10,206 bases of DNA from Actinomycetota bacterium (GTDB lineage: Bacteria; Actinomycetota; CADDZG01; WHSQ01), in assembly GCA_016781115.1 (NCBI GenBank), contig JADDQX010000074.1, forward strand, positions 1 to 10,206, given 5' to 3'. Position 1 is the stretch's first letter. Every line of letters starts with the position of its first letter. The notes beneath the pieces were generated by a model. The model was not told the origin of the DNA, did not search any database, and was given only the letters and a program-made list of their open reading frames with translations. Of this stretch, positions 1-5,153 are shown piece after piece. The translations under genes were made by a program, and so were the position numbers.

Positions 1-26
1 CCTCACGCAACTAGCGCCTCCCGCAT

Positions 27-58
27 CGAGGGTCGGGCTCAGCCACTAGAGACCCTCG
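27..58. terminator. Inverted repeat, possible terminator or hairpin
   Basis: An 8-bp perfect stem, CGAGGGTC (27-34) and GACCCTCG (51-58), encloses a 16-nt loop. It lies past the 3' end of the minus-strand membrane protein gene that ends at 162, so it could stop that transcript, or a plus-strand transcript entering from the left edge. No T-tract follows on either strand, so intrinsic termination is only a guess. Nothing else in bases 1-62 looks like a gene. Confidence 0.3.
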
Positions 59-62
59 CAGT

Positions 63-118
63 GCCGCCGAGTTCAGTCTGCAGAGCGATCCACCGCGATG
101 AATAGGTGAGCGGTTGGA
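63..118 (+). pseudogene. Decayed tRNA-Thr-like fragment
   Basis: Positions 74-118 align with 1581-1626 of the intact tRNA-Thr(CGT) downstream. The D-loop/D-stem block matches at 18 of 20 positions (74-93), and ATGAATAGGT (98-107) is identical. One base is missing in the anticodon loop, so no CGT anticodon can be placed. The match weakens through the T-arm (GGTTGGA where the real gene has GGTTCGA) and is gone before the acceptor 3' strand. The 5' end (GCCG at 63-66) aligns loosely. The T-arm and acceptor stems cannot form, so I read it as a degenerate copy rather than a working tRNA. It is in the same orientation as the intact gene, about 1.5 kb away. Confidence 0.6.
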
Positions 119-161
119 CCCGGGTGGAGCAGCCTCGACCGGACGGTGGCGTATCCCGAAG

Positions 162-1421
162 CTAGGACACAACCTGCGATGTCTCGGGCGTGCCTCGCGC
201 TTCCTTCAGCCACAGCGAGACCTTGCTCGGCTGCATGACCTCGGTCACGACCGCGATCATCTCCGCGGTGAGGGCTTCCAGATCGACCTCGTCCCGCAAG
301 CGGGCGGAGAAGCGCTGGACCGTCTGCGCCGCGTCGTACTTGCTGCGGTAGAAGCGGCGGTCGATGAACGCCTGGATCCGAAGGTGGGCCGGGCGAAAGA
401 CGCCCGCCACCGCGAGCGTCGAAACCGCGATGGCGAGGTTGGACTCCCCGGCGAACGGGCGGAACGCGGCTTGCAGAACGGTGACCGCGGCGAGGTAGGC
501 GAGGCCCAGCGTGCCGGTGAGCCCGAGGTAGACGAGCGTCCGGTTGATGATGACGTCGATGTCGTAGAGGCGGTGGCGCAGGATCGCGATACCCATAGCT
601 ACGGGGATCAGGGAGAGCGACAGCAGCTCGACCTGCTGCACGAGCTTGAGCCAGGCCGGGGTGTCGGTCCCCGCCATACCTGTGCCGGCGCTGGCACTGA
701 CCGCGACCAGTGCTCCGAACGCCACCGCGCTGGCCGCCGCCACCAGCCACTTGAGCTGCAGACGCTCTTGCGCAACCGACCCGCGGAAGCGGTGGACGAG
801 CGCTGCGGCCGCTCCGATGATGCATATGGGCATCAAGACGGGCGCCAGGTCCAAGACCGGGATCAGCGGGCGGAGCGCCTCGATCCCAACTGGGTTCTGC
901 AGCTCTGGATACCCGGCTTCGTCGAGGCTGCCGGGCGTGATCGTGTACACGACGGATACCAATACCAACACCGCGCCGCAGAACCATGCGAACGGCCTCC
1001 AGCGCGGCGAGGGCAGGTGTCCGTTGGGGAAGAGCATGATGAGAAACGTGGCCGGGAGGCCGACGCCGGGCACCCAGAGCCATGCCGTGACGGCGATCAC
1101 CAGGTCGGGTCCGGGTGCCCATGTCTCGTGCAGTGCGTAGGCGGTGTAGGTCAGAGACAGACCGTTGAGGCCCCACGCGACGCCGATGACGAGCAGGATC
1201 CAACCGATGGCGTTGCGAGGATGCCGTGACGAGATCAGCGCCCCGACGAGCGGGAACGTGAAGACGGCCAGGGACAAGAGGATCTCTGGCCCGGCCCCCG
1301 GGTAACCCCAGGAGGTGGTCTCAGGTGGGATCTGAATCAGCCTGACGACGTTGACGACGAAGGCCAGGGTGGTGAGTCCGAAGACGCCCCACGCGAGTCG
1401 CCTCAGGGCGATGTCGCTCAT
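162..1421 (-). CDS. Polytopic membrane protein, kinase-less sensor (histidine-kinase N-terminal-like)
   Basis: The 419-residue product has about ten hydrophobic segments (roughly residues 11-30, 47-65, 72-92, 105-130, 147-163, 186-210, 224-243, 262-281, 297-318 and 328-345). A cytoplasmic tail carries hallmark motifs: RHRLYDIDVIINRTLVY (282-298), an IDRRFYRSKYDAA block (353-365) leading into an FSARLRDEVDLEAL helix (371-384), and MQPSKVSLWL (396-405). From family knowledge these motifs belong to the membrane-plus-linker part of actinobacterial and Chloroflexota sensor kinases, and to stand-alone relatives. Here the protein ends right after the linker, with no HisKA, HATPase or GAF domain. The ligand is unknown. 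The ATG at 1421 is the first good start, but its Shine-Dalgarno is weak. The gene is alone on its strand, between a decayed tRNA-Thr copy and the intact tRNA-Thr. Inference: an orphan receptor or truncated sensor. Confidence 0.85.
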   Translation of the reverse strand: MSDIALRRLAWGVFGLTTLAFVVNVVRLIQIPPETTSWGYPGAGPEILLSLAVFTFPLVGALISSRHPRNAIGWILLVIGVAWGLNGLSLTYTAYALHETWAPGPDLVIAVTAWLWVPGVGLPATFLIMLFPNGHLPSPRWRPFAWFCGAVLVLVSVVYTITPGSLDEAGYPELQNPVGIEALRPLIPVLDLAPVLMPICIIGAAAALVHRFRGSVAQERLQLKWLVAAASAVAFGALVAVSASAGTGMAGTDTPAWLKLVQQVELLSLSLIPVAMGIAILRHRLYDIDVIINRTLVYLGLTGTLGLAYLAAVTVLQAAFRPFAGESNLAIAVSTLAVAGVFRPAHLRIQAFIDRRFYRSKYDAAQTVQRFSARLRDEVDLEALTAEMIAVVTEVMQPSKVSLWLKEARGTPETSQVVS

Positions 1422-1468
1422 CCCGGAACTCTAGTCGAGCGCTCGTGTCGAGTCCTCGTTGACACCGC

Positions 1469-1506
1469 CGCTCCTGGGAGCGCTTGCAAACAAGCTCGGG
1501 CCGAGC
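1469..1506. repeat. Three abutting inverted repeats
   Basis: Three palindromes lie end to end. CGCTCC-TG-GGAGCG is at 1469-1482, GCTTG-CAAA-CAAGC at 1482-1495, and GCTCGG-G-CCGAGC at 1494-1506. They sit 48-85 nt upstream of the start of the minus-strand sensor gene and 63-100 nt upstream of tRNA-Thr. They could be operator sites for the divergently transcribed sensor gene and tRNA, or a transcription-blocking structure between them. No known operator consensus is recognised. Confidence 0.45.
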
Positions 1507-1549
1507 GGGGTTGCCGCCGTTGCGGAGGCCCCCGAAGTAAACGTGCAGG

Positions 1550-1555
1550 TAAAAT
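1550..1555 (+). promoter_or_regulatory. Probable -10 box of tRNA-Thr
   Basis: TAAAAT lies 13 nt before the mature 5' end of tRNA-Thr in an otherwise GC-rich stretch, which is the right distance for a tRNA -10 element. No convincing -35 hexamer is found 16-19 nt further upstream, so the promoter call rests on the -10 alone. Confidence 0.45.
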
Positions 1556-1568
1556 CCCGTTTCCCCCC

Positions 1569-1641
1569 GCCGGGGTAGCTCAGTCGGCAGAGCGATTCAC
1601 TCGTAATGAATAGGTCAGGGGTTCGATTCCCCTCCCCGGCT
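1569..1641 (+). tRNA. tRNA-Thr(CGT)
   Basis: A complete cloverleaf can be drawn. Acceptor strand GCCGGGG (1569-1575) pairs perfectly with CCCCGGC (1634-1640), and the discriminator is T at 1641. The D-stem is GCTC/GAGC, the anticodon stem ATTCA/TGAAT with loop CTCGTAA, the variable loop AGGTC, and the T-stem AGGGG/CCCCT with loop TTCGATT. The anticodon at 1602-1604 is CGT, reading the threonine codon ACG, and the anticodon arm resembles bacterial tRNA-Thr(CGT). CCA is not encoded (TCT follows), so it must be added after transcription. The 3' end is partly repeated downstream at 1696-1716, and a degenerate relative lies at about 63-118. Confidence 0.95.
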
Positions 1642-1665
1642 CTGAGCGCAGCGAAGAGACGGAGT

Positions 1666-1709
1666 GGGAGGGGATGAGAGTGCCTCTGCCCTTACTTCGA
1701 TTCCCCTCC
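1666..1709 (+). other. Potential hairpin pairing with tRNA 3'-end repeat
   Basis: GGGAGGGGA (1666-1674) is complementary over 8 bp to TCCCCTCC at 1702-1709, with a small AGAG/CTCT hairpin between them. It is also perfectly complementary over 9 bp to TCCCCTCCC in the tRNA itself (1628-1636). It could form a terminator-like stem behind the tRNA or an alternative fold of the precursor. No T-tract follows. Confidence 0.3.
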
Positions 1710-1716
1710 GCGGCTC
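1696..1716 (+). repeat. Direct repeat of the tRNA-Thr 3' end (att-like)
   Basis: These 21 bases repeat 1622-1642 (T-loop, 3' T-stem, acceptor 3' strand and the next base) with one mismatch: G at 1710 where the tRNA has C at 1636. The preceding 53 nt do not resemble the rest of the tRNA, so this is not a tandem tRNA. Short repeats of a tRNA 3' end are the usual footprint of site-specific integration. No integrase is present between the two copies, which are only 53 nt apart. Confidence 0.6.
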
Positions 1717-1753
1717 AACTTTCACTCCCCCACGTTTAGTTCGCCATTTGTCC

Positions 1754-1772
1754 CCGTTTTCGGGAGAAACGG
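1754..1772. terminator. Weak inverted repeat between DUF4235 gene and tRNA-Thr
   Basis: CCGTTT (1754-1759) and AAACGG (1767-1772) form a 6-bp stem with a 7-nt loop. An alternative CCCG-TTTT-CGGG stem overlaps it (1753-1764). The repeat lies 25 nt past the stop codon of the leftward DUF4235 gene, which fits a terminator position. No run of T follows, so the call is weak. Confidence 0.3.
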
Positions 1773-1796
1773 CGCGCAAAGCGGTGGAGGGTGAGG

Positions 1797-2111
1797 CTAG
1801 GCGGCGCCTCCGGTGGGGGGCTTGATCTTGTCGCGCGCCATCTGGCGAGCGGCCCCCGAAGCGGCGCCGACGAGCGCGATCCATGCGGCCTTCTTGCCGG
1901 GAGAGATGTCCATGTCGATCTGCGGCGGGTCCTCGCGCGTGACGAGCCGCCACAATGTCGTGACGAGGTACGTGGCGACCTTGACCGCCAACACTCCGGC
2001 GATGATCGCTCCGAGGCTCTGAGCCAGCGTCGGTTTCAGCGGGACGGAGCCGTCCGGCTGTATGTCGGCGTCCTTCTTGGCCTTGTTCTTGCCGAGCTTG
2101 TCTTTCGCCAT
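1797..2111 (-). CDS. DUF4235 family small membrane protein
   Basis: The 104-residue product begins MAKDKLGKNKAKK, a strongly basic N-terminus. A hydrophobic segment follows at about 30-55 (LAQSLGAIIAGVLAVKVATYLV), then TLWRLVTREDPPQIDMD, a second moderately hydrophobic stretch at about 75-88, and a basic tail. The pattern (hydrophobic helix, W-R-x-V-T, D/E-P-P, then a second short Ala/Gly-rich helix) matches actinobacterial DUF4235 proteins as I know them; their function is unknown. An AAAGGAG Shine-Dalgarno lies 9 nt upstream of the ATG at 2111. The reading frame stays open far upstream, but that extension is antisense-like shadow of the neighbouring gene and has no ribosome site. The gene follows the PhoU-TrkA_C gene by 47 nt and may be the last member of its operon. 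Confidence 0.8.
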   Translation of the reverse strand: MAKDKLGKNKAKKDADIQPDGSVPLKPTLAQSLGAIIAGVLAVKVATYLVTTLWRLVTREDPPQIDMDISPGKKAAWIALVGAASGAARQMARDKIKPPTGGAA

Positions 2112-2120
2112 GTCGAACCG

Positions 2121-2137
2121 CTCCTTTCGCTCAGGAG
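2121..2137 (-). promoter_or_regulatory. Shine-Dalgarno of DUF4235 gene inside a small hairpin
   Basis: In the leftward transcript the ribosome site AGGAG (2125-2121) is preceded by a perfect anti-SD CTCCT (2137-2133) with a 7-nt loop GAGCGAA. This 5-bp stem would cover the ribosome site of the gene starting at 2111. It may dampen or condition translation, or simply be chance. Confidence 0.4.
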
Positions 2138-2158
2138 TATGCCCGCTCGACGCGGCCG

Positions 2159-3388
2159 CTACGCCTCGGTGAGCTCCCTCTTCATCCCGACCAGGTTGTC
2201 GAGCTCCTCGGCCCCCTCGGCCGGCCCTACCGCGATGATCCGATCTCCCGGACACAGCGTCAGACCCGGCTTCGGCCGGTACATCCAGCGACGGCCGCGC
2301 TGCACCGCGAGCACGAACATCCCTGTTTCGGTTTCGATCGACAGCTCCTTGATCGTCTTGCCCTGCGCGGGCGACGCCTCGCCGACCACAGTCTCGTGGC
2401 CGAACTCGTCCGATTCGACCAACGCGGCGGCGATCACCGGATGGAGCTCTTCGCCTTGCTCCACCAACCGCGTCATCTCGCGGGCGGAGTCGAAGATGAT
2501 CTCGGTGGCGTGGGCGAGGTGCAGCAAGCCGCGCAGGTCGTCTGGGTTGCGTGCCTCCTGCGAGCTGCGCAGGACCCACGACTCCAGCTCGTCGTGCACC
2601 GCGTCGGATCGTGACTCCAGGTTCCCCACCTCGGCGGCGAGGGCGGGATCGTTGAAGAGCAGCGCCGAGTAGGCGAGACCAACGGCAACCTCAGCGGAGT
2701 TCTTCATCTCGACCAACAGGTCGACCGCCCGGTCAAGATCCGACAGGACCACGGCAGGAGGCTCCGGCGCCTCCGGCAACTCCGGCGCGCCGAACAGCTC
2801 GCGGGCGAGAGGGACTCCGTCTTCGGGTCCTTTGATCAACATCACGTCGTTCGCCGCGACCACGTAGTCTGGACCGGGATCGAGGTCCCAGTCGCCTCCC
2901 CGACGGGTTGCGATGACCCACATCCCGATCTCCACTGGCAGCGCGAGCTCCCGCAGTGAACGCCCCACCGCCGCCCCGCCCTCGCGGACCTTGACCCGCG
3001 ACACGATCTCGTCCGCATAGCTAAGGTCCTTGCGCAGGTCGTCCAGGATGCCCATGCCCGCGTTGACGACGTGCGCGATGTCTTCCGCCGCATCGGCAAT
3101 CTTCTCGACCGCCGACGCGATCTCCAACACGCCGGCCATGTGCTCTGCATCTTCAGGACTTCGTGCCGACAGGATGACGAGCTTCCGCAGTTGCCGGAGG
3201 TCGGCGAACATGCGTTCCTCTAGACCCACGACCTCTTTGGCGAGGTCGGCATCCGCGTAGAACACGGACGCGTAGGCGAGGTCCACCATGAGCTCCGACG
3301 AGTCTTTGATCTCGGCGAGGAGCCCCTTGACGGTGTTGGTACTTCGACCTTCCCCTTGATCCATCTCTCTGCGTTCCCCCTTCCTCAT
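2159..3388 (-). CDS. PhoU-TrkA_C tandem-duplicated regulatory protein (cation transport)
   Basis: The 409-residue cytosolic protein is built from two copies of one module. PhoU-like helices at about 17-115 (LLAEIKDSSELMVDLAYASV) are followed by a TrkA_C/RCK_C-like domain at about 125-200 (VGRSLRELALPVEIGMWVIA, ending NDVMLIKGP). The same pair follows at about 218-320 (LLVEMKNSAEVAVGLAYSAL) and 328-405 (GKTIKELSIETETGMFVLAV, ending GDRIIAVGP). An Ala/Pro/Glu-rich linker (201-215) joins the halves. Known relatives with this architecture (COG3273-like) pair with CBS-less MgtE-type permeases, exactly as here. RCK_C domains bind small ligands in K+ and divalent cation transporters. The inferred role is gating or assembling the transporter encoded just upstream. 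The ATG overlaps that gene's stop as TGATG, implying translational coupling; a second ATG eight codons in is possible. No transmembrane segment is visible. Confidence 0.85.
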   Translation of the reverse strand: MRKGERREMDQGEGRSTNTVKGLLAEIKDSSELMVDLAYASVFYADADLAKEVVGLEERMFADLRQLRKLVILSARSPEDAEHMAGVLEIASAVEKIADAAEDIAHVVNAGMGILDDLRKDLSYADEIVSRVKVREGGAAVGRSLRELALPVEIGMWVIATRRGGDWDLDPGPDYVVAANDVMLIKGPEDGVPLARELFGAPELPEAPEPPAVVLSDLDRAVDLLVEMKNSAEVAVGLAYSALLFNDPALAAEVGNLESRSDAVHDELESWVLRSSQEARNPDDLRGLLHLAHATEIIFDSAREMTRLVEQGEELHPVIAAALVESDEFGHETVVGEASPAQGKTIKELSIETETGMFVLAVQRGRRWMYRPKPGLTLCPGDRIIAVGPAEGAEELDNLVGMKRELTEA

Positions 3389-4737
3389 CAGGCTACTCCG
3401 AAGATGACGAGCGCGATCACGAGACAGATCACGCCGAGCAGGTCCATCCCGCTGGTCACGAGCGGGATCGTGTGGTTGTCGGGGTCGAAGCCGAATCGGT
3501 ATGTCGTGGTGGCGGCGTAGTAGCCGATGAACGCGGCGAGCAGGGTCGCGAGCAGGCCTCCGACGAGCGTGATTCCGACGAAGCGCAGCGCTCCGGGATA
3601 CTCCGCCCCGATCACCTCAGCCAGACCTAGCGTCGCGACCGCGGTGAGGGCGTAGACCGTGAACCCGAGGGCAAGCACGATGCTTGCATCTAGCAGAGCG
3701 GCCGCATCCGGCCGCGCCCGCGGGGTCACCGCCCCCAGGTGGAGCTTCGAGCCCAACCGCGCCGCCAGCACCGAGCCGAGCGCTCCCGTGTTCTCGAGGA
3801 AGCCCGGGACGACGATCAACAGAGCCGGGAACACCAGGAACACCTCGTCCACCCGAGGCTGGACCACTGCACCGGCCAGGATGTCGAGCACGATCGCTAT
3901 GCACAACACGGGAAAGCTCTCGCGCACGATCCGGCGAGTGACGAGCCGCCTGCTGGACCAACCTCGCCAGAGGGAGAGGCCCGCGGTACCCAGCGCGATC
4001 CCGCCGAGCAGGGGCGTCACGTAGTCGATCGCCACGAGGAACGACGCGAGCAGGAGGAATGGAAGCGTCACCACGTCTCCGATCGCGGTGATCAGCGGGG
4101 ACCCGACGGAGTCGAGGTCCCACCCCCGCCGGTACGAGACCACGGACAGATAGATGGTCACTGCCAGCACAACCGCGGACGACAACAGCCCGCCGACGAC
4201 CGCGATCACGATGAAGTCCCAGACCGAGACCGTTTCGAGGCCCAGAAGCCCCCCAATGGCTCGACCCAGCACGCCCATCGTGGCCGAGGTCGCTATCGTC
4301 AGCAGGGTTGCCGCATAGGCGTTCTGGTAGAGCATGCCCTCTCGGTCGCTCGAGACGTCGAACAGGCCGGAGTGGATGGAGGTGCCGAGCCTCGCGGCCA
4401 GTCCTCCGAAGATGTTTCCTCTCATCCCGATCGACACGGGGATGAGGATGAACAACCCCTCGACGGCGTCGATCCGGTTGCTCATCCCTGCAAGCGTTAC
4501 CCCGGCGATCAGTGAGGTCAGAGACGCGATGCAGACGGCGATGAACCCCTGGCGCATCGTGACGCGCTCCGAGCCCCAGTAGTCCACGACCTGGCGGGCG
4601 GGGTCGGCCACGATGCGGGCGCCACCTCGGACGGCGCGTCCGGGCGTCCCCAGGATCGCCCGAACGACGAGACCGAGCCATCGGATGGGAGCGGCGAAAC
4701 GGTCTAACTGGACTCGGCGAGAGCGGTTCACGCCCAC
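3388..4737 (-). CDS. Two-repeat MgtE/SLC41-type divalent cation transporter without CBS domains
   Basis: The 449-residue membrane protein has two homologous MgtE membrane domains. Repeat 1 (about 60-240) holds FILIPVSIGMRGNIFGGLAA (96-115) and GWDLDSVGSPLITAIGDVVT (205-224). Repeat 2 (about 275-447) holds LLIVVPGFLENTGALGSVLA (306-325) and GFDPDNHTIPLVTSGMDLLG (416-435). The acidic residue near the end of each motif (D221, D432) falls where MgtE places its Mg2+-coordinating Asp. The usual N-terminal MgtE_N and CBS sensor domains are missing. Instead there is a short basic N-terminus of about 55 residues, and sensing probably comes from the adjacent PhoU-TrkA_C protein. The start is a GTG at 4737, with GGAG about 13 nt upstream; a second in-frame GTG two codons in is possible. 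Mg2+ is the default substrate guess, and another divalent cation is possible. Leader of a likely leftward operon. Confidence 0.87.
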   Translation of the reverse strand: MGVNRSRRVQLDRFAAPIRWLGLVVRAILGTPGRAVRGGARIVADPARQVVDYWGSERVTMRQGFIAVCIASLTSLIAGVTLAGMSNRIDAVEGLFILIPVSIGMRGNIFGGLAARLGTSIHSGLFDVSSDREGMLYQNAYAATLLTIATSATMGVLGRAIGGLLGLETVSVWDFIVIAVVGGLLSSAVVLAVTIYLSVVSYRRGWDLDSVGSPLITAIGDVVTLPFLLLASFLVAIDYVTPLLGGIALGTAGLSLWRGWSSRRLVTRRIVRESFPVLCIAIVLDILAGAVVQPRVDEVFLVFPALLIVVPGFLENTGALGSVLAARLGSKLHLGAVTPRARPDAAALLDASIVLALGFTVYALTAVATLGLAEVIGAEYPGALRFVGITLVGGLLATLLAAFIGYYAATTTYRFGFDPDNHTIPLVTSGMDLLGVICLVIALVIFGVA

Positions 4738-4739
4738 AT

Positions 4740-4856
4740 TTAATAAGGAACTCCAAACCGTTCGGCGGCGTCGAACCGAATAGAGGCCGTAGAGGACGGA
4801 CGTCCGGCGTGGCCCACCTCGATCGCTGACCGCCGGATCTGGAGAGGAGCTCCGAG
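4740..4856. other. Divergent intergenic region, transporter operon / zinc-finger gene
   Basis: This 117-nt gap separates the leftward transporter operon from the rightward gene cluster and must hold both promoters. It contains a 10-bp palindrome CGGACGTCCG (4797-4806) and overlapping short inverted repeats (GTTCG 4760-4764 with CGAAC 4772-4776; TTCGG 4761-4765 with CCGAA 4776-4780). The AT-rich patch next to the transporter start (4738-4749) could belong to its promoter. I could not settle on hexamers for either direction. Confidence 0.4.
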
Positions 4857-5060
4857 ATGAGCAACGACAACGCGATCCGCGGGTCTCGGCCGCAGGCCAT
4901 GCCGCGCGCCTCGCAGAAGTTCCCCGAGGGCCGCATCTGCGCGGCGCCCGATTGCGTCACGCGGCTGTCGACCTACAACAAGCGAGACAAGTGCTGGGCC
5001 CACGCCGAGATGAAGGTCCCGCGGCTCCGCGGCCGCAAGCCCGCAGCGGGTTCCGCCTAG
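4857..5060 (+). CDS. Small zinc-finger-like protein (C-x4-C-x12-C-x2-H)
   Basis: This 67-residue protein carries four potential metal ligands: C28 and C33 in RICAAPDC, then C46 and H49 in KCWAH. Between them lies TRLSTYNKRD, where the LS-x-YN stretch looks like a conserved core of small actinobacterial C..C/C..H proteins, although I cannot name a family. The N- and C-termini are basic and disordered-looking (RGSRPQAMPRASQ; PRLRGRKPAAG), which would suit nucleic-acid or ribosome contact. A strong AGGAG lies 7 nt before the ATG, so expression is credible. It is the first plus-strand gene after the divergent region. The 93 nt to the next gene leave open whether they share a transcript. Zn2+ binding is inferred from residue spacing only. 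Confidence 0.75.
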   Translation: MSNDNAIRGSRPQAMPRASQKFPEGRICAAPDCVTRLSTYNKRDKCWAHAEMKVPRLRGRKPAAGSA

Positions 5061-5102
5061 ATCCGGCTCGCGGGCGGTCGTCGCGGCGCTGCGGTCGCGA
5101 GA

Positions 5103-5108
5103 TATCCT
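5103..5108 (+). promoter_or_regulatory. Candidate -10 box before the secreted acidic protein gene
   Basis: TATCCT lies about 45 nt upstream of the ATG at 5154, in the gap after the zinc-finger gene. No good -35 is seen at the proper distance. A weak inverted repeat (TCGCG 5081-5085, CGCGA 5096-5100) just before it could be a terminator for the preceding gene. Evidence is thin. Confidence 0.25.
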
Positions 5109-5153
5109 GTCGCAGGTCCCAGCCCTCGATTCAGACCGGAGGATCACAAGCTG

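Noticed and set aside
73..1203. Long open frames on both strands overlapping the membrane sensor gene (73-1203 minus, 114-1229 plus)
   Set aside because: They are Arg/Gly/Pro/Asp-rich shadow translations of GC-rich DNA. Only the 162-1421 frame has membrane helices and family motifs.
1459..1464. TTGACA matching a -35 consensus upstream of tRNA-Thr
   Set aside because: No -10 box lies 16-19 nt downstream, and the TAAAAT before the tRNA is 85 nt away, so the two cannot form one promoter.
1615..1953. Minus-strand open frame of 112 codons across the tRNA 3' end and the end of the DUF4235 gene
   Set aside because: It runs antisense through the tRNA, overlaps the DUF4235 gene on the same strand in another frame, has no ribosome site and a low-complexity Arg/Gly/Ser composition. 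It is a typical spurious ORF beside a tRNA.
3617..4960. 447-codon minus-strand frame over the transporter gene
   Set aside because: An Arg-rich shadow frame without motifs. The overlapping frame encodes a clear MgtE-type protein.
4740..5147. 135-codon minus-strand frame antisense to the zinc-finger gene
   Set aside because: No ribosome site or recognisable motif. The opposite strand has a strong Shine-Dalgarno and a Cys/His pattern.
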